From contig JAQGKD010000122.1 in the NCBI GenBank assembly GCA_028290285.1, positions 1-64,000 on the forward strand: 64,000 nt of DNA, written 5' to 3'. This DNA is from Hyphomicrobiales bacterium. GTDB lineage: Bacteria; Pseudomonadota; Alphaproteobacteria; Rhizobiales; Beijerinckiaceae. A program made the position numbers and the translations under genes. Below the pieces are notes generated by a model that worked only from the letters and a program-made list of their open reading frames with translations, was not told where the DNA came from and made no database searches. Positions 55,570 through 64,000 of the stretch are shown here, one piece after another. The first letter of the stretch is position 1, and every line of letters begins with the position of its first letter.

Positions 55570-58269
55570 ATGGCCAGACGCGTCCGCGACATCGAACGCC
55601 GTCCCGATCCCGACGCGCTGCTGGCGCTGACGGCACGGGAGGGACGCGGACGCCTCAAGGTATTTCTGGGCGCGGCGCCGGGCGTCGGCAAGACCTTCGC
55701 CATGCTGCAGGGCGCGCGGCGGCTTTCGGACGAAGGCGTCGATGTGGTGATCGGCCTCGTCGAGACTCATGGACGCAGCGAGACGGCCGCCCTCATGCAG
55801 GGCCTGGAAGTTCTGCCGCGCCGTCTGCTCGAATATCGCGGACGCCAAATGCAGGAGTTCGATCTGGACGCGGCGCTCACGCGCCATCCCAAACTCCTGG
55901 TCCTCGACGAACTCGCCCACAGCAACCCCGCCGAATGCCGCCACCCGAAGCGCTGGCAGGACGCCGAAGAGCTGCTCGATGCAGGCATCGATGTCTGGAC
56001 GGCGCTGAACATCCAGCATCTGGAGGGCCTGGCCGATGTCGTGGCGCGGATCACCGGCGTCAACGTCCGCGAGACCGTGCCGGACAAGGTGTTGCAACTC
56101 GCCGACGACGTGGTGCTCGTCGACATCACCCCGGACGAGCTGGTCGCTCGCCTCAATGAAGGCAAGATCTATATTCCCGAGACGGCCCGGCGTGCGACAC
56201 AGAACTTCTTCACGCCGGCAAATCTGACCGCGCTGCGAGAGCTGGCCCTGCGCCGGACCGCTGACCGCGTCGACGACCAGGTGGCGGATTTCGTCCGCGT
56301 CAAGGCCATCGAAGGCCCCTGGGGCACGGCGGAACGTCTCCTCGTCTGCATCGGGGGGGATGAGCGCGCAGACCGTCTCGTGCGCTACGCGAGTCGCCTC
56401 GCAACCGGTCTTAACGCGACCTGGCTCGCCGTTCACATGGCCCGGCCCGGCGCGGACGATCACGAGGCTGCGCGACAGACGCGCATCATGGAGACCCTGC
56501 GGCTCGCGGAACGTCTCGGGGGGGAAACGACACAGGTCACCGCGCACGACTTCCCGACGGAAATTTTCCGTCTGGCGGCACGCGAGAACGTGACGCAGAT
56601 CGTCGTCGGGCACTCGCGCACCAGCGGCCTCATGCGGCTCGCGAGGCGGTCGCTTGCCGATCAGCTGATCCGCCACGCGGGCGAGATTGCGATCCACGTG
56701 GTGCCGACCGAGGTCGAAGCGACGGGGTGGTTGTGGCCGTTCCACGCCTGGATCGCGCGCGCGCGTCTCGCCGCCGATCTGCTTGCCGCCGCTCTGTCGG
56801 TCAGCCTCGCCATCGCATTCGGGCACATGCTCGGCCTCTGGCTGACGCTGCCGAATATGTCGATGATCTTCCTCGTGGCCGTGCTGTTCTGTGCCTTGCA
56901 GCTCGGCACACGCGCGGCGGTGCTCGCAGCGCTCTGTTCGTTCTTGGGCTATAATTTCTTCTTCATCGAACCGCTCTACACCTTCACCATCGCCGCGCCG
57001 CACGAGGTCTTCGCGCTGCTGATGTTCCTCGCCGTTGCGGTCCTCACCGGCTCGCTCGCTGGGCGGGTTCGCCATCAGGCCGAGAGTGTTGCGAAGCGCG
57101 CATCGGCCACGCAATCGCTCTACGAATTTTCGCGCAAGATGTCAGCGGTCTCGAAGGCGGACGAGGTGCTCTGGGCGGCTGCGGCGCATATCAACAAGAC
57201 CTTTGCAGCCCGCGCGCTTCTCCTCGTCCCTGCCGATGGCGAACTGGAGCTGAAAGCAGCCTGGCCGCCGGAAGAACAGCTCGACGCAGGCAATCGCAGC
57301 GCGGCGCAATGGGCGTTGACGAAGGGCGAGCCCGCAGGCTGGCGCACGCAGACGCTCCCCACGCTGGCGGTGCAATACCGCCCCCTGAGTAGCCCGCGTG
57401 CGATCCTGGGTGTGTGCGGCTTCGGCCCCGCCGATCTCACGCATGAACTGACGAGCGAAGAGGAGCGCATGCTGACGGCGATCCTCGACCAGACGGCGAT
57501 TGCGCTCGACCGGGCTCTGCTTGTCGATGAGGCGATCAAGGTCGCTGCGTTGCAGGAAAATGAGACGATCCGCGATGCGCTCCTAGCCTCCCTGTCCCAC
57601 GACCTGCGCACGCCGCTCGCGACGATTACGGGCGCGGTCACGAGCCTGCGCGAGCTCGGCGAGCAGATGTCGGCAGGGCAGCGGCAAGAACTGCTCCAGT
57701 CAATCGAGGAGGAAAGCGCGCGTCTGTCGCGCTTTGTCGCAAATCTGCTCGACATGTCGCGGATTGAATCGGGCGCGTTGAAGGTCCGGCGTGACTGGGT
57801 CGATGTCGGCGATGCAGTTCGCGCCGCCGTCGATCGCAGCCGGAAGGCCTTCCCGCAGCATCCGACGAACATGAGCATAGAGCCCGGCCTACCGTTCATC
57901 CGGGGGGATGCGAGCCTGCTCGAACAGGTGCTGTTCAATCTACTGGACAACGCCCATAAATATGCGGGCGAAGGTGGGGCCATCGTCCATGCCCGCCGCG
58001 AGGATGGCAACGTGCTGATCAGTGTGACCGATGAAGGCCCTGGCATCCGGCAGGCGGATCTGGAGCGTATTTTCGAGAAGTTTTATCGCGGCGGCCGCAA
58101 TGACGGGCGGCGCGCGGGCACAGGGCTCGGTCTATCGATCTGCCGGGGCATCGTGAACGCGATGGGCGGCACCATCGAAGCGCAAAGCCCGGCAGTGCGC
58201 CGGCGAGGAACGCGCATCGTCATTCGCATTCCCGTGGCGGAAATGCCCGAGGCGGGAGCGGCCGCATGA
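55570..58269 (+). CDS. kdpD: K+ sensor histidine kinase KdpD
   Basis: 899 residues. The N-terminal KdpD domain (~1-235) contains the Walker A GAAPGVGKTFA and LVLDELAHSN. A universal stress protein-like domain follows (~250-375), then four clustered membrane helices (~395-500), a GAF-like region (~520-650), and the kinase core with SLSHDLRTPLATITG (His677) and ATPase boxes NLLDNAHKYA, DEGPGI and GTGLGLSIC. It senses low potassium or ionic stress and phosphorylates KdpE. Overlaps kdpE by 4 bases. Confidence 0.96.
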   Translation: MARRVRDIERRPDPDALLALTAREGRGRLKVFLGAAPGVGKTFAMLQGARRLSDEGVDVVIGLVETHGRSETAALMQGLEVLPRRLLEYRGRQMQEFDLDAALTRHPKLLVLDELAHSNPAECRHPKRWQDAEELLDAGIDVWTALNIQHLEGLADVVARITGVNVRETVPDKVLQLADDVVLVDITPDELVARLNEGKIYIPETARRATQNFFTPANLTALRELALRRTADRVDDQVADFVRVKAIEGPWGTAERLLVCIGGDERADRLVRYASRLATGLNATWLAVHMARPGADDHEAARQTRIMETLRLAERLGGETTQVTAHDFPTEIFRLAARENVTQIVVGHSRTSGLMRLARRSLADQLIRHAGEIAIHVVPTEVEATGWLWPFHAWIARARLAADLLAAALSVSLAIAFGHMLGLWLTLPNMSMIFLVAVLFCALQLGTRAAVLAALCSFLGYNFFFIEPLYTFTIAAPHEVFALLMFLAVAVLTGSLAGRVRHQAESVAKRASATQSLYEFSRKMSAVSKADEVLWAAAAHINKTFAARALLLVPADGELELKAAWPPEEQLDAGNRSAAQWALTKGEPAGWRTQTLPTLAVQYRPLSSPRAILGVCGFGPADLTHELTSEEERMLTAILDQTAIALDRALLVDEAIKVAALQENETIRDALLASLSHDLRTPLATITGAVTSLRELGEQMSAGQRQELLQSIEEESARLSRFVANLLDMSRIESGALKVRRDWVDVGDAVRAAVDRSRKAFPQHPTNMSIEPGLPFIRGDASLLEQVLFNLLDNAHKYAGEGGAIVHARREDGNVLISVTDEGPGIRQADLERIFEKFYRGGRNDGRRAGTGLGLSICRGIVNAMGGTIEAQSPAVRRRGTRIVIRIPVAEMPEAGAAA

Positions 58270-58955
58270 ACCTGCCGCGCATTCTCGTCGTCGATGATGA
58301 ACCGCAGATACAGCAATTCCTGCGCGTCGCACTGAGCGCCGCCGGCTACGAAGTCATACCCGCCATGACAGGCGCTGACGCGCTGAAGCTCGCGGCGACG
58401 GCGGCTCCTGATGCCATCGTCCTCGACCTTGGGCTCCCCGACCGCGACGGCAAGGATGTGCTGCGAGATCTTCGCACCTTTTCGAAAGTGCCGGTCATCA
58501 TCCTCTCGGCGCGTGACCGTGAGGCGGAGAAGATCGAGGCTCTTGATCTGGGCGCGGACGATTATGTTGAAAAGCCATTCAGCATCGGAGAACTCATGGC
58601 GCGCCTGCGAACCGCAGCACGCCATGCAACGGCGGCCCGGCAGGAGCACAGCCGGCTCGAGTTCGGCGAACTGGTGATCGATCTCGACAAAAGGCTGGTC
58701 ACACGCGCCAAGGTGGACGTCCATCTCACGCCCAAGGAATACGACCTTCTCGCCAACCTCGCGCGGCACGCTGGGCGCGTCGTGACGCACAAGCAAATCC
58801 TGTCGGCCGTATGGGGTCCGGCGCATCACGACGACACGCAGTACCTGCGCGTTTTCATCGGTCAGCTTCGTGCAAAAATCGAGGCTGATCCATCTGTGCC
58901 GGTGCTTATCCGGACTGAACCAGGTGTTGGATACCGGTTCGCGGAACCCGACTAA
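58266..58955 (+). CDS. kdpE: Response regulator KdpE
   Basis: 229 residues, OmpR family. The receiver (~1-120) has LVVDDEPQ and acceptor Asp54, VIILSARD at the Thr/Ser position and VEKPFSI with the conserved Lys. The winged-helix DNA-binding domain (~130-225) includes VHLTPKEYDLLANLARHAGRV and GVGYRF. The ATG overlaps the kdpD TGA. It should activate kdpFABC under potassium limitation. Confidence 0.95.
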   Translation: MNLPRILVVDDEPQIQQFLRVALSAAGYEVIPAMTGADALKLAATAAPDAIVLDLGLPDRDGKDVLRDLRTFSKVPVIILSARDREAEKIEALDLGADDYVEKPFSIGELMARLRTAARHATAARQEHSRLEFGELVIDLDKRLVTRAKVDVHLTPKEYDLLANLARHAGRVVTHKQILSAVWGPAHHDDTQYLRVFIGQLRAKIEADPSVPVLIRTEPGVGYRFAEPD

Positions 58956-59316
58956 TGACTGAGGATTTAAGCCGGAAAAGCCTGGAGCCCGAATCTGGCG
59001 GGGCTGAGCTAGGGGTGGAACGCCAACGGTATATCTCGGTGGCTCCATGACAGAAGTTTGCGTTTGCGAACGAGGACGTGGTTGCGATTGGCATGCCGCC
59101 CTTGGTAAACGCCGCGCCTCCTTGCTGCGTCGATACCGACCCTCTAGTGGTCGCGAATGAAGCCCAGCTCCGTTTCGGTGATCATGCCGAGAACCGTGAG
59201 TTGGTCATCTCGGCCGGCTTGTCGAGATTTGGAGCTCTATCACCGAAAGTATAGCCCTAAGCAGGTCGAGTTCATGACCCACGCGAGGGTGGGCGCTTGG
59301 CAGTTCAAGGTACTGT
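58956..59316. other. Degraded intergenic stretch after kdpE
   Basis: 361 bases with no convincing gene. An ATG-started frame of 53 codons (59093-59254; opens MPPLVNAA, ends FGALSPKV) has no clear Shine-Dalgarno sequence or recognisable family. It is reported only as the longest candidate; it could be a fragment of an older gene. Confidence 0.4.
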
Positions 59317-59560
59317 TTAAGCGCCCCACGAGGTGAGGGCGGTCTCGGCTGCAGCGGGATCATTGCGGAGGCGGTACACGGTCTGACGACTCAAACCTGT
59401 GGTGGAGGAGATTGCGCTGATACCTGCGCCCTGGGCCAGCATTTCCGCCACGACCTCAAACTGCGATCTGCTGAAGGACGGCTTCCGACCGAGATACTTG
59501 CGATCGCCCGCCTGCTTCGCATGTGCGATACCGTCACGTGCATTGGTCGGTCTTTTGCCG
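59317..59560 (-). pseudogene. Serine recombinase (resolvase/invertase), C-terminal remnant
   Basis: Reading leftward to a TAA at 59317-59319, the frame encodes RDGIAHAK, KYLGRKPSFSRSQFEVVAEM and ISSTTGLSRQTVYRLRN, the linker and helix-turn-helix that end Hin/Tn3-type serine recombinases. The N-terminal catalytic domain with its active Ser is absent; sequence upstream of ~59560 is not recombinase-like. This is a 5'-truncated remnant of a mobile-element or inversion enzyme, not an active gene. Confidence 0.7.
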
Positions 59561-59593
59561 AGTTGAGAACCATAGTGCCTGCCGTTTTCCGGT

Positions 59594-59609
59594 CACGCGT
59601 GCACGCGTG
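59594..59609. repeat. Tandem palindrome CACGCGTG x2
   Basis: Two adjacent copies of the self-complementary octamer CACGCGTG form a 16-base palindrome. It lies between the recombinase and XRE remnants. Whether it is a recombination site or chance is unknown. Confidence 0.4.
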
Positions 59610-59672
59610 TAATCGTCCAGATATGATGGCTCTGAATCCGAGCTATCGCCCTCGGAATAAGGCCATTGGCCT

Positions 59673-59936
59673 TTAACGCTGCCAGCATGCAGCGTCGATA
59701 CAGGCATCGCCCAGCCGCACTCCGACCGTCGGCTCCGCGAAGACCACCACGCCGCGCTGGCGCAGAGCCACTTCAATGCGCTCAAGGTTCGTGGGGGTGG
59801 TCGGAGCTTGATCTCTCCGGCGTTCCTAGAACCGGATTTTCCGCTCGTTGACGCCAATCGCAGACGCGAGATCCCGTTGTGTCATTCCGGCAAGGGCACG
59901 AGCGGCCCGCAACTGCCTGCCTGTGAACCGGTTCAT
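59673..59936 (-). pseudogene. XRE-type transcriptional regulator interrupted by an amber codon
   Basis: The ATG at 59936 opens MNRFTGRQLRAARALAGMTQ, a helix-turn-helix continuing through DLASAIGVNERKIRF. Codon 37 is TAG (59826-59828), where related small XRE regulators usually have Trp. The same frame then continues with ERRRDQAP and LERIEVALRQRGVVVF, the usual C-terminal half, to TAA at 59673-59675. Restoring codon 37 would give an 87-residue protein. As sequenced, only a 36-residue helix-turn-helix stub is made. Confidence 0.75.
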
Positions 59937-60038
59937 CGCCCTGGCGAAAGATTCGATCTAATTTCAGCTTAGTAAGCTAGGGCATAAGTTTTCCTTAGCT
60001 TTTACGGCTCTCATTCAATTGCTGGGGTGGGGCCAAGC

Positions 60039-62675
60039 ATGCGTTGTTACAAATCAGCAGACATCTCGACGGCGTTCCGTTACACGCTCCTGGCGACTGT
60101 TGTGCTCGTTGTGGCGGCAGCAGCTGCCATAATCGGCTCGATTTTTCAGTCCCGCGCCGATCAGGTGGAGGACGCGCAGCGAGAAGCAGGGAATATCGCC
60201 ACCGTTTTAGCGGAGCAGGTTGCGTACTCCGCGCAAGCAATTGAGCTCGTGCTGGATGACATAAAGCGCCGCACGGAACAATTGTCAGGCGAAAATGCGC
60301 AAAATTTCCTGCAGCAGATGGGTACGAAGAACAGCTTCAATTTCCTTCAGTCCCGGCTTGCTCACCTCCCACAAGCGGAGATGATTTCAATAATTGACGC
60401 CGAAGGCAACCCAACCAGCTCAAGCCTCGCTTTTCCGCCGCCTGCCATCAATTTTTCAGACCGGGAGTATTTTACGCAGCAACGAAGCTCAAAGGCTGGA
60501 AAGCTTTACGTCGGGCCGCCAATCAGGAGCAAGGTAACAGGCAAATGGACGATCTACTTTAGCCATCGTTTGGAAACAGCGAGCGGCAAGTTCCTCGGGG
60601 TTGTCGTCCTGGGCATCGAGCCCGGCGAACTCATGAGGCTGGACGGGATAGCCTCGTCCTTGAAAGGGCAGTCGTTCCTCTTGCTCCATAAGGACGGGAC
60701 AGTTCTGGCGCGTTTTCCTGACCGGATCGATCGGGCTGGAATCAAGATCCCTGAACATTCGGAGTGGTACGACGTCGCACGGCATGGAGGCGGTTTCTTC
60801 AGATCTCCAGGCACGTTTGACAGCATCGCACGGCTCATTGCCGTTCGCCCGCTGGCCGCATGGCCTTTTGTCGTGAATGTCGCCTCCGCCGAAGAACAAG
60901 CGCTGGCCGTCTGGCGAACGCGCGCTTTGGAGGTTGGAATCGGCGGGCTCCTCGCGTGCCTTTGTCTGACCGGACTGATATTTGAGCTCAGACGACAGTT
61001 CACTACCGTTCATATTGGAGCGGTTCGCTTTCAGGCAGCCATGAACAACATGTCTCATGGACTCGTGATGTTTGACGCAAGCGGACGGCTTGTTGTCTGC
61101 AACGGCCGATTTCGACAGATGTTCGATCTGAACGAATCGGACACCCAGCCGGGCGCTTTGGCCTCGGCGGTAAAGGCATCCATCGTCGCAAATGGCTATT
61201 TCCTGGGGGCGGGACCGCAGGCGTTCCTGGAGTCCACCTTCGAATTGGGCAAGTCTTATTCCCTCGGCGTGAACGACGGCAGGATAGTGTCACTCCGCCG
61301 GGATCCCGTCGACGATGGCGGCTTTATAGTTACGCTGGAGGACGTCACGGACCGCGCACGCGCTGCAGCAGAAATCGAGCATCTGGCGTTACACGATCCC
61401 CTCACCGGGCTGGCAAACAGAGCTCAGTTCCAGCACAGTCTATTGAATGGGCTGATAAGGGCGAAGCACAAGTCCGAGGAATTAGCTCTGCTTTATATCG
61501 ATCTGGACAAGTTCAAGCACGTCAACGACTCGATGGGCCACCCAGTCGGAGATCTGCTGCTGTGTGCCGCAGCCCAGCGTATCCGGCACAGTGCGCGTTC
61601 GACGGATACTGTCGCGCGACTGGGCGGGGACGAATTTGCTATCATTATTCATTCGGTCGCCAGCATGAGAGATCTGGAAATCGTGGCAGAGCGCATCCTG
61701 TCCGCGCTAAGGGCGCCGTTCTACTTGGCCGGCCAGAGACTACAGATCAGTACCAGCATCGGCATCGCCTGTGCCCCGTCCAACGGCGAGACCGCCGACG
61801 TGTTGAGCAAGCATGCGGACCTGGCGCTGTACGATGCGAAGGGTTCCGGGAGGTCCACATTCCGGTTCTTCCAGCGCGCCTTGAGTGACGCAGCCGAGCG
61901 GAGACATACCCTCGAACACGATATGCGCCGCGCCATCGAGCAGGAAGAATTTGAGTTGGTGTACCAACCAATCATAAATGTAGCGGACCATGAGGTCCTG
62001 GGCTTCGAGGCGCTTCTCAGGTGGCGCGATCCCGAGCGTGGCCTTGTATCGCCGCTGGATTTCATTCCATTTGCTGAAGAGACAGGCCTGATCGTACCAA
62101 TCGGACAATGGGTACTGCGAAAAGCGTGCGCTGAAGCCGTGAGTTGGCCAGACGAATTGAACATTGCAGTCAATCTCTCGCCGATTCAAATCAACGACAG
62201 CGACTTTGTTGCCGATGTCGAAGCGGCCCTCGCTGAAACTGGTCTAGCCCCCCAAAGGCTGGACCTCGAAATCACCGAGTCGGTTTTGCTCAGTGACACC
62301 GATAGGAACATCGCCGTCCTTCAACGCTTACGCGACCTCGGAATTAAACTCTCAATGGACGATTTCGGCACGGGCTATTCCAGCCTAAGCTACCTGCGGC
62401 AGTTCCAGTTCGATGTGGTCAAGATAGACCAGTCGTTCGTAAAGACAGTTTGCGATGCAGGCAGCGGTAGAGCAGTCGTGAGAGCAATCATCGAAATCAG
62501 CAAGAGTGTGGGTATGGCTACAATTGGCGAAGGCGTCGAAACGCCCGCGCAGCTCGATGCACTCCGATCTCTTGGGTGTACGGCGGTGCAGGGCTACTTC
62601 TTCAGCAAGCCAAAGCCGGCAAGCGAGATCCCCGGCATCCTGGCTAGATTCCATAAAAGGAAGAGCGCCGCATGA
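60039..62675 (+). CDS. Membrane-bound GGDEF-EAL protein (diguanylate cyclase/phosphodiesterase)
   Basis: 878 residues from the ATG at 60039; a GTG four codons earlier is possible. A membrane helix (~12-35), a periplasmic sensor region of Cache type (~40-290), a second helix (~295-315) and a PAS-like segment (~330-440) lead to GGDEF (~455-615) and EAL (~630-875) domains. The cyclase site RLGGDEF is intact, with an RxxD inhibitory site five residues before it. The EAL motif (FEALLRW), DDFGTGYSSL and EGVET are also intact, so both making and breaking c-di-GMP are possible. The gene looks less GC-rich than its neighbours. Confidence 0.92.
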   Translation: MRCYKSADISTAFRYTLLATVVLVVAAAAAIIGSIFQSRADQVEDAQREAGNIATVLAEQVAYSAQAIELVLDDIKRRTEQLSGENAQNFLQQMGTKNSFNFLQSRLAHLPQAEMISIIDAEGNPTSSSLAFPPPAINFSDREYFTQQRSSKAGKLYVGPPIRSKVTGKWTIYFSHRLETASGKFLGVVVLGIEPGELMRLDGIASSLKGQSFLLLHKDGTVLARFPDRIDRAGIKIPEHSEWYDVARHGGGFFRSPGTFDSIARLIAVRPLAAWPFVVNVASAEEQALAVWRTRALEVGIGGLLACLCLTGLIFELRRQFTTVHIGAVRFQAAMNNMSHGLVMFDASGRLVVCNGRFRQMFDLNESDTQPGALASAVKASIVANGYFLGAGPQAFLESTFELGKSYSLGVNDGRIVSLRRDPVDDGGFIVTLEDVTDRARAAAEIEHLALHDPLTGLANRAQFQHSLLNGLIRAKHKSEELALLYIDLDKFKHVNDSMGHPVGDLLLCAAAQRIRHSARSTDTVARLGGDEFAIIIHSVASMRDLEIVAERILSALRAPFYLAGQRLQISTSIGIACAPSNGETADVLSKHADLALYDAKGSGRSTFRFFQRALSDAAERRHTLEHDMRRAIEQEEFELVYQPIINVADHEVLGFEALLRWRDPERGLVSPLDFIPFAEETGLIVPIGQWVLRKACAEAVSWPDELNIAVNLSPIQINDSDFVADVEAALAETGLAPQRLDLEITESVLLSDTDRNIAVLQRLRDLGIKLSMDDFGTGYSSLSYLRQFQFDVVKIDQSFVKTVCDAGSGRAVVRAIIEISKSVGMATIGEGVETPAQLDALRSLGCTAVQGYFFSKPKPASEIPGILARFHKRKSAA

Positions 62676-62851
62676 CAGCGCCGCGGTGAGTGCCGGACGG
62701 GGGCGGACGAAAGCGCGCAATCCTAGGGTTGAATTTCGCGAAGAGTTGGCTTCGGAATAATCCCGCGTTCAGGCAGATGTAACGCCTGATCCGGCTGTGC
62801 AGCTTTCCTGGTCCGGTTCGCTCTTCCTTCCGAGCGCGATATCCGGTGGCG

Positions 62852-64000
62852 TTACGGATGCGCACCGACCGATGAAGGCGGGTGGGTCAACGTCGCAGCC
62901 TTCGGGTTGGCGGAGACGCGCCACACTGCATTGCCGACATCATCCGCGATGATCAACGCGCCTTTTGCATCAAACGCGACTCCGACAGGACGGCCATGCA
63001 CAGAACCGTCCGGGCCTATAAACCCCTGGACGAAGGGAACTGCTTTGCCGCTGGGTTTGCCTGCGGAGAAGGGCACGAAGGCAACCTGGTATCCATTCAA
63101 TACGGTTCGGTCCCAGCTGCCGTGTTCGCCGACAAATGCCCCTCCGCGATATTGCTCTGGGAAGCTACCTCCGGTGTTGAAGGCGAGGCCAAGCGGTGCG
63201 ACATGCGAACTCAGCGAATAGTCGGGCACGATAGCCTTCGCCACCATGCCCGGGCGCTGTGGATGCACGCGGATATCAATGTGGCTTCCGTAATAGCTCC
63301 AGGGCCAGCCGTAAAAACCGCCGTGTTTCACGGACGTCATGTAATCAGGCACCAGATCGTTACCGAGTTCATCGCGCTCGTTGACGACCGCCCACAGGAC
63401 CTTTGTTGTCGGTTCGAATGTCAAGCCATTCGGGTTGCGCAGCCCGCTGGCGAACTCCCGCATCGCGCCGTTCTTTGCGTCGACTTCATAAATCGCAGCG
63501 CGGCCCCGTTCAGCCTCCAGCCCGCGCTCCACGATGTTGCTATTTGAGCCGACACCCACGTAAAGTTTTGTGCCGTCGGGACTGACTGTGAGACTCTTGG
63601 TCCAGTGATGGTCGATCGGGCCAGCGGGCAGATCCGTCAGCTTTTCGCCTTCGCCGGTGATCGTGCGGTCGCCGATGTTGAAGGGATACCGCATGATGGC
63701 GTCGGTGTTTGCTACATAGAGGGATCCGTTCAGCACCACCATGCCGAAGGGAGAATGCAGATTGCTGATCAGAACAGTTGTTTCATAAGCCGTTCCGTCG
63801 CCTTTCGCATCGTGCAGCAGCAATATCCGCTGTCCCGGCTTCACGGGACTGTGGCCGCGCGCCTTAACGAGGCCGTAAATGAGGTCTTTAGGGCGGGTCA
63901 CAGGCTCGCCAGCCGGGCCGCCTGATTCCGCTACGAGAACGTCGCCATTTGAAAGCGGAAGAATATTTCGTGGCTGATGCATTCCGCGTCCGACCGCAGT
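62852..64000 (-). CDS. PQQ-dependent sugar (sorbosone-type) dehydrogenase, 5' end beyond the window
   Basis: The frame is open to the window edge; at least 382 C-terminal residues are present and the start is missing. The beta-propeller glucose/sorbosone dehydrogenase family is indicated by PRNILPLSNGDVLVAESGG, SPFGMVVLNGSLYVANTDAIMRYP, LTVSPDGTKLYVGVGSNSN, FASGLRNPNGLTFEP, SYYGSHIDIRVHP and AFVGEHGSWDR. Such enzymes bind PQQ or act as lyases in the periplasm on sugars or aldoses. A signal peptide would lie outside the window. Substrate unknown. Confidence 0.82.
   Translation of the reverse strand, partial: TAVGRGMHQPRNILPLSNGDVLVAESGGPAGEPVTRPKDLIYGLVKARGHSPVKPGQRILLLHDAKGDGTAYETTVLISNLHSPFGMVVLNGSLYVANTDAIMRYPFNIGDRTITGEGEKLTDLPAGPIDHHWTKSLTVSPDGTKLYVGVGSNSNIVERGLEAERGRAAIYEVDAKNGAMREFASGLRNPNGLTFEPTTKVLWAVVNERDELGNDLVPDYMTSVKHGGFYGWPWSYYGSHIDIRVHPQRPGMVAKAIVPDYSLSSHVAPLGLAFNTGGSFPEQYRGGAFVGEHGSWDRTVLNGYQVAFVPFSAGKPSGKAVPFVQGFIGPDGSVHGRPVGVAFDAKGALIIADDVGNAVWRVSANPKAATLTHPPSSVGAHP

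Overview
The window is GC-rich chromosomal DNA of an alphaproteobacterium, most likely of the order Hyphomicrobiales (Rhizobiales). The evidence is the CtrA/SciP/ChpT cell-cycle set, a DctABD dicarboxylate system, a DUF1134 (EipA-like) envelope protein and alphaproteobacterial tRNA sequences. The genus cannot be fixed from the sequence. Both window edges cut genes: a cupin at the left and a sorbosone-dehydrogenase-like protein at the right.

Layout. 1-2508: two tandem paralogous cupins and an EutA-like reactivase with a His/Asp-rich N-terminal extension. 2642-18867: a tightly coupled six-gene alpha-glucan/trehalose operon, glgX-treZ-malQ::treY-glgE-treS::pep2-glgB, whose genes overlap by 4-17 bases. 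Two of its products are fusions. Together they can convert trehalose to maltose, maltose 1-phosphate, branched glucan, maltodextrin and back to trehalose. 18920-21766: a DEAD-box RNA helicase (minus strand) and serA. 21905-29584: a C4-dicarboxylate block with a sigma54-like promoter, a frameshifted LuxR-type regulator, maeB, dctA and the dctBD two-component system. 29585-35775: gene remnants, a response regulator, pyrC, small hypotheticals, an MFS transporter, tRNA-Met, a PmtA-like methyltransferase and mnmA.

36154-47546 is a cell-cycle, motility and signalling region. It holds sciP, a flippase-like membrane protein, fliJ, ctrA behind a 565-base regulatory region, divergent mntH/mntR around a palindromic operator, a CheY/CheW/hybrid-CheA set, chpT, cysQ and a DUF1134 protein. 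After a coiled-coil protein, an orphan P450 and tRNA-Glu, 50962-58955 encodes a complete Kdp potassium system (extra micropeptide, kdpFABCDE). 58956-59936 is a decayed patch with a serine-recombinase tail and an XRE regulator broken by an amber codon. It is followed by a GGDEF-EAL protein and a truncated PQQ/sorbosone-type dehydrogenase.

No CRISPR array, rRNA, intact insertion sequence or defence system was seen. The most interesting items are the closed glucan-trehalose operon with its MalQ-TreY fusion, the sigma54-like promoter before the broken LuxR gene and maeB-dctA, the regulatory DNA upstream of ctrA, the CheA whose receiver lacks the usual Thr/Ser, and the EutA-like protein outside any ethanolamine operon.
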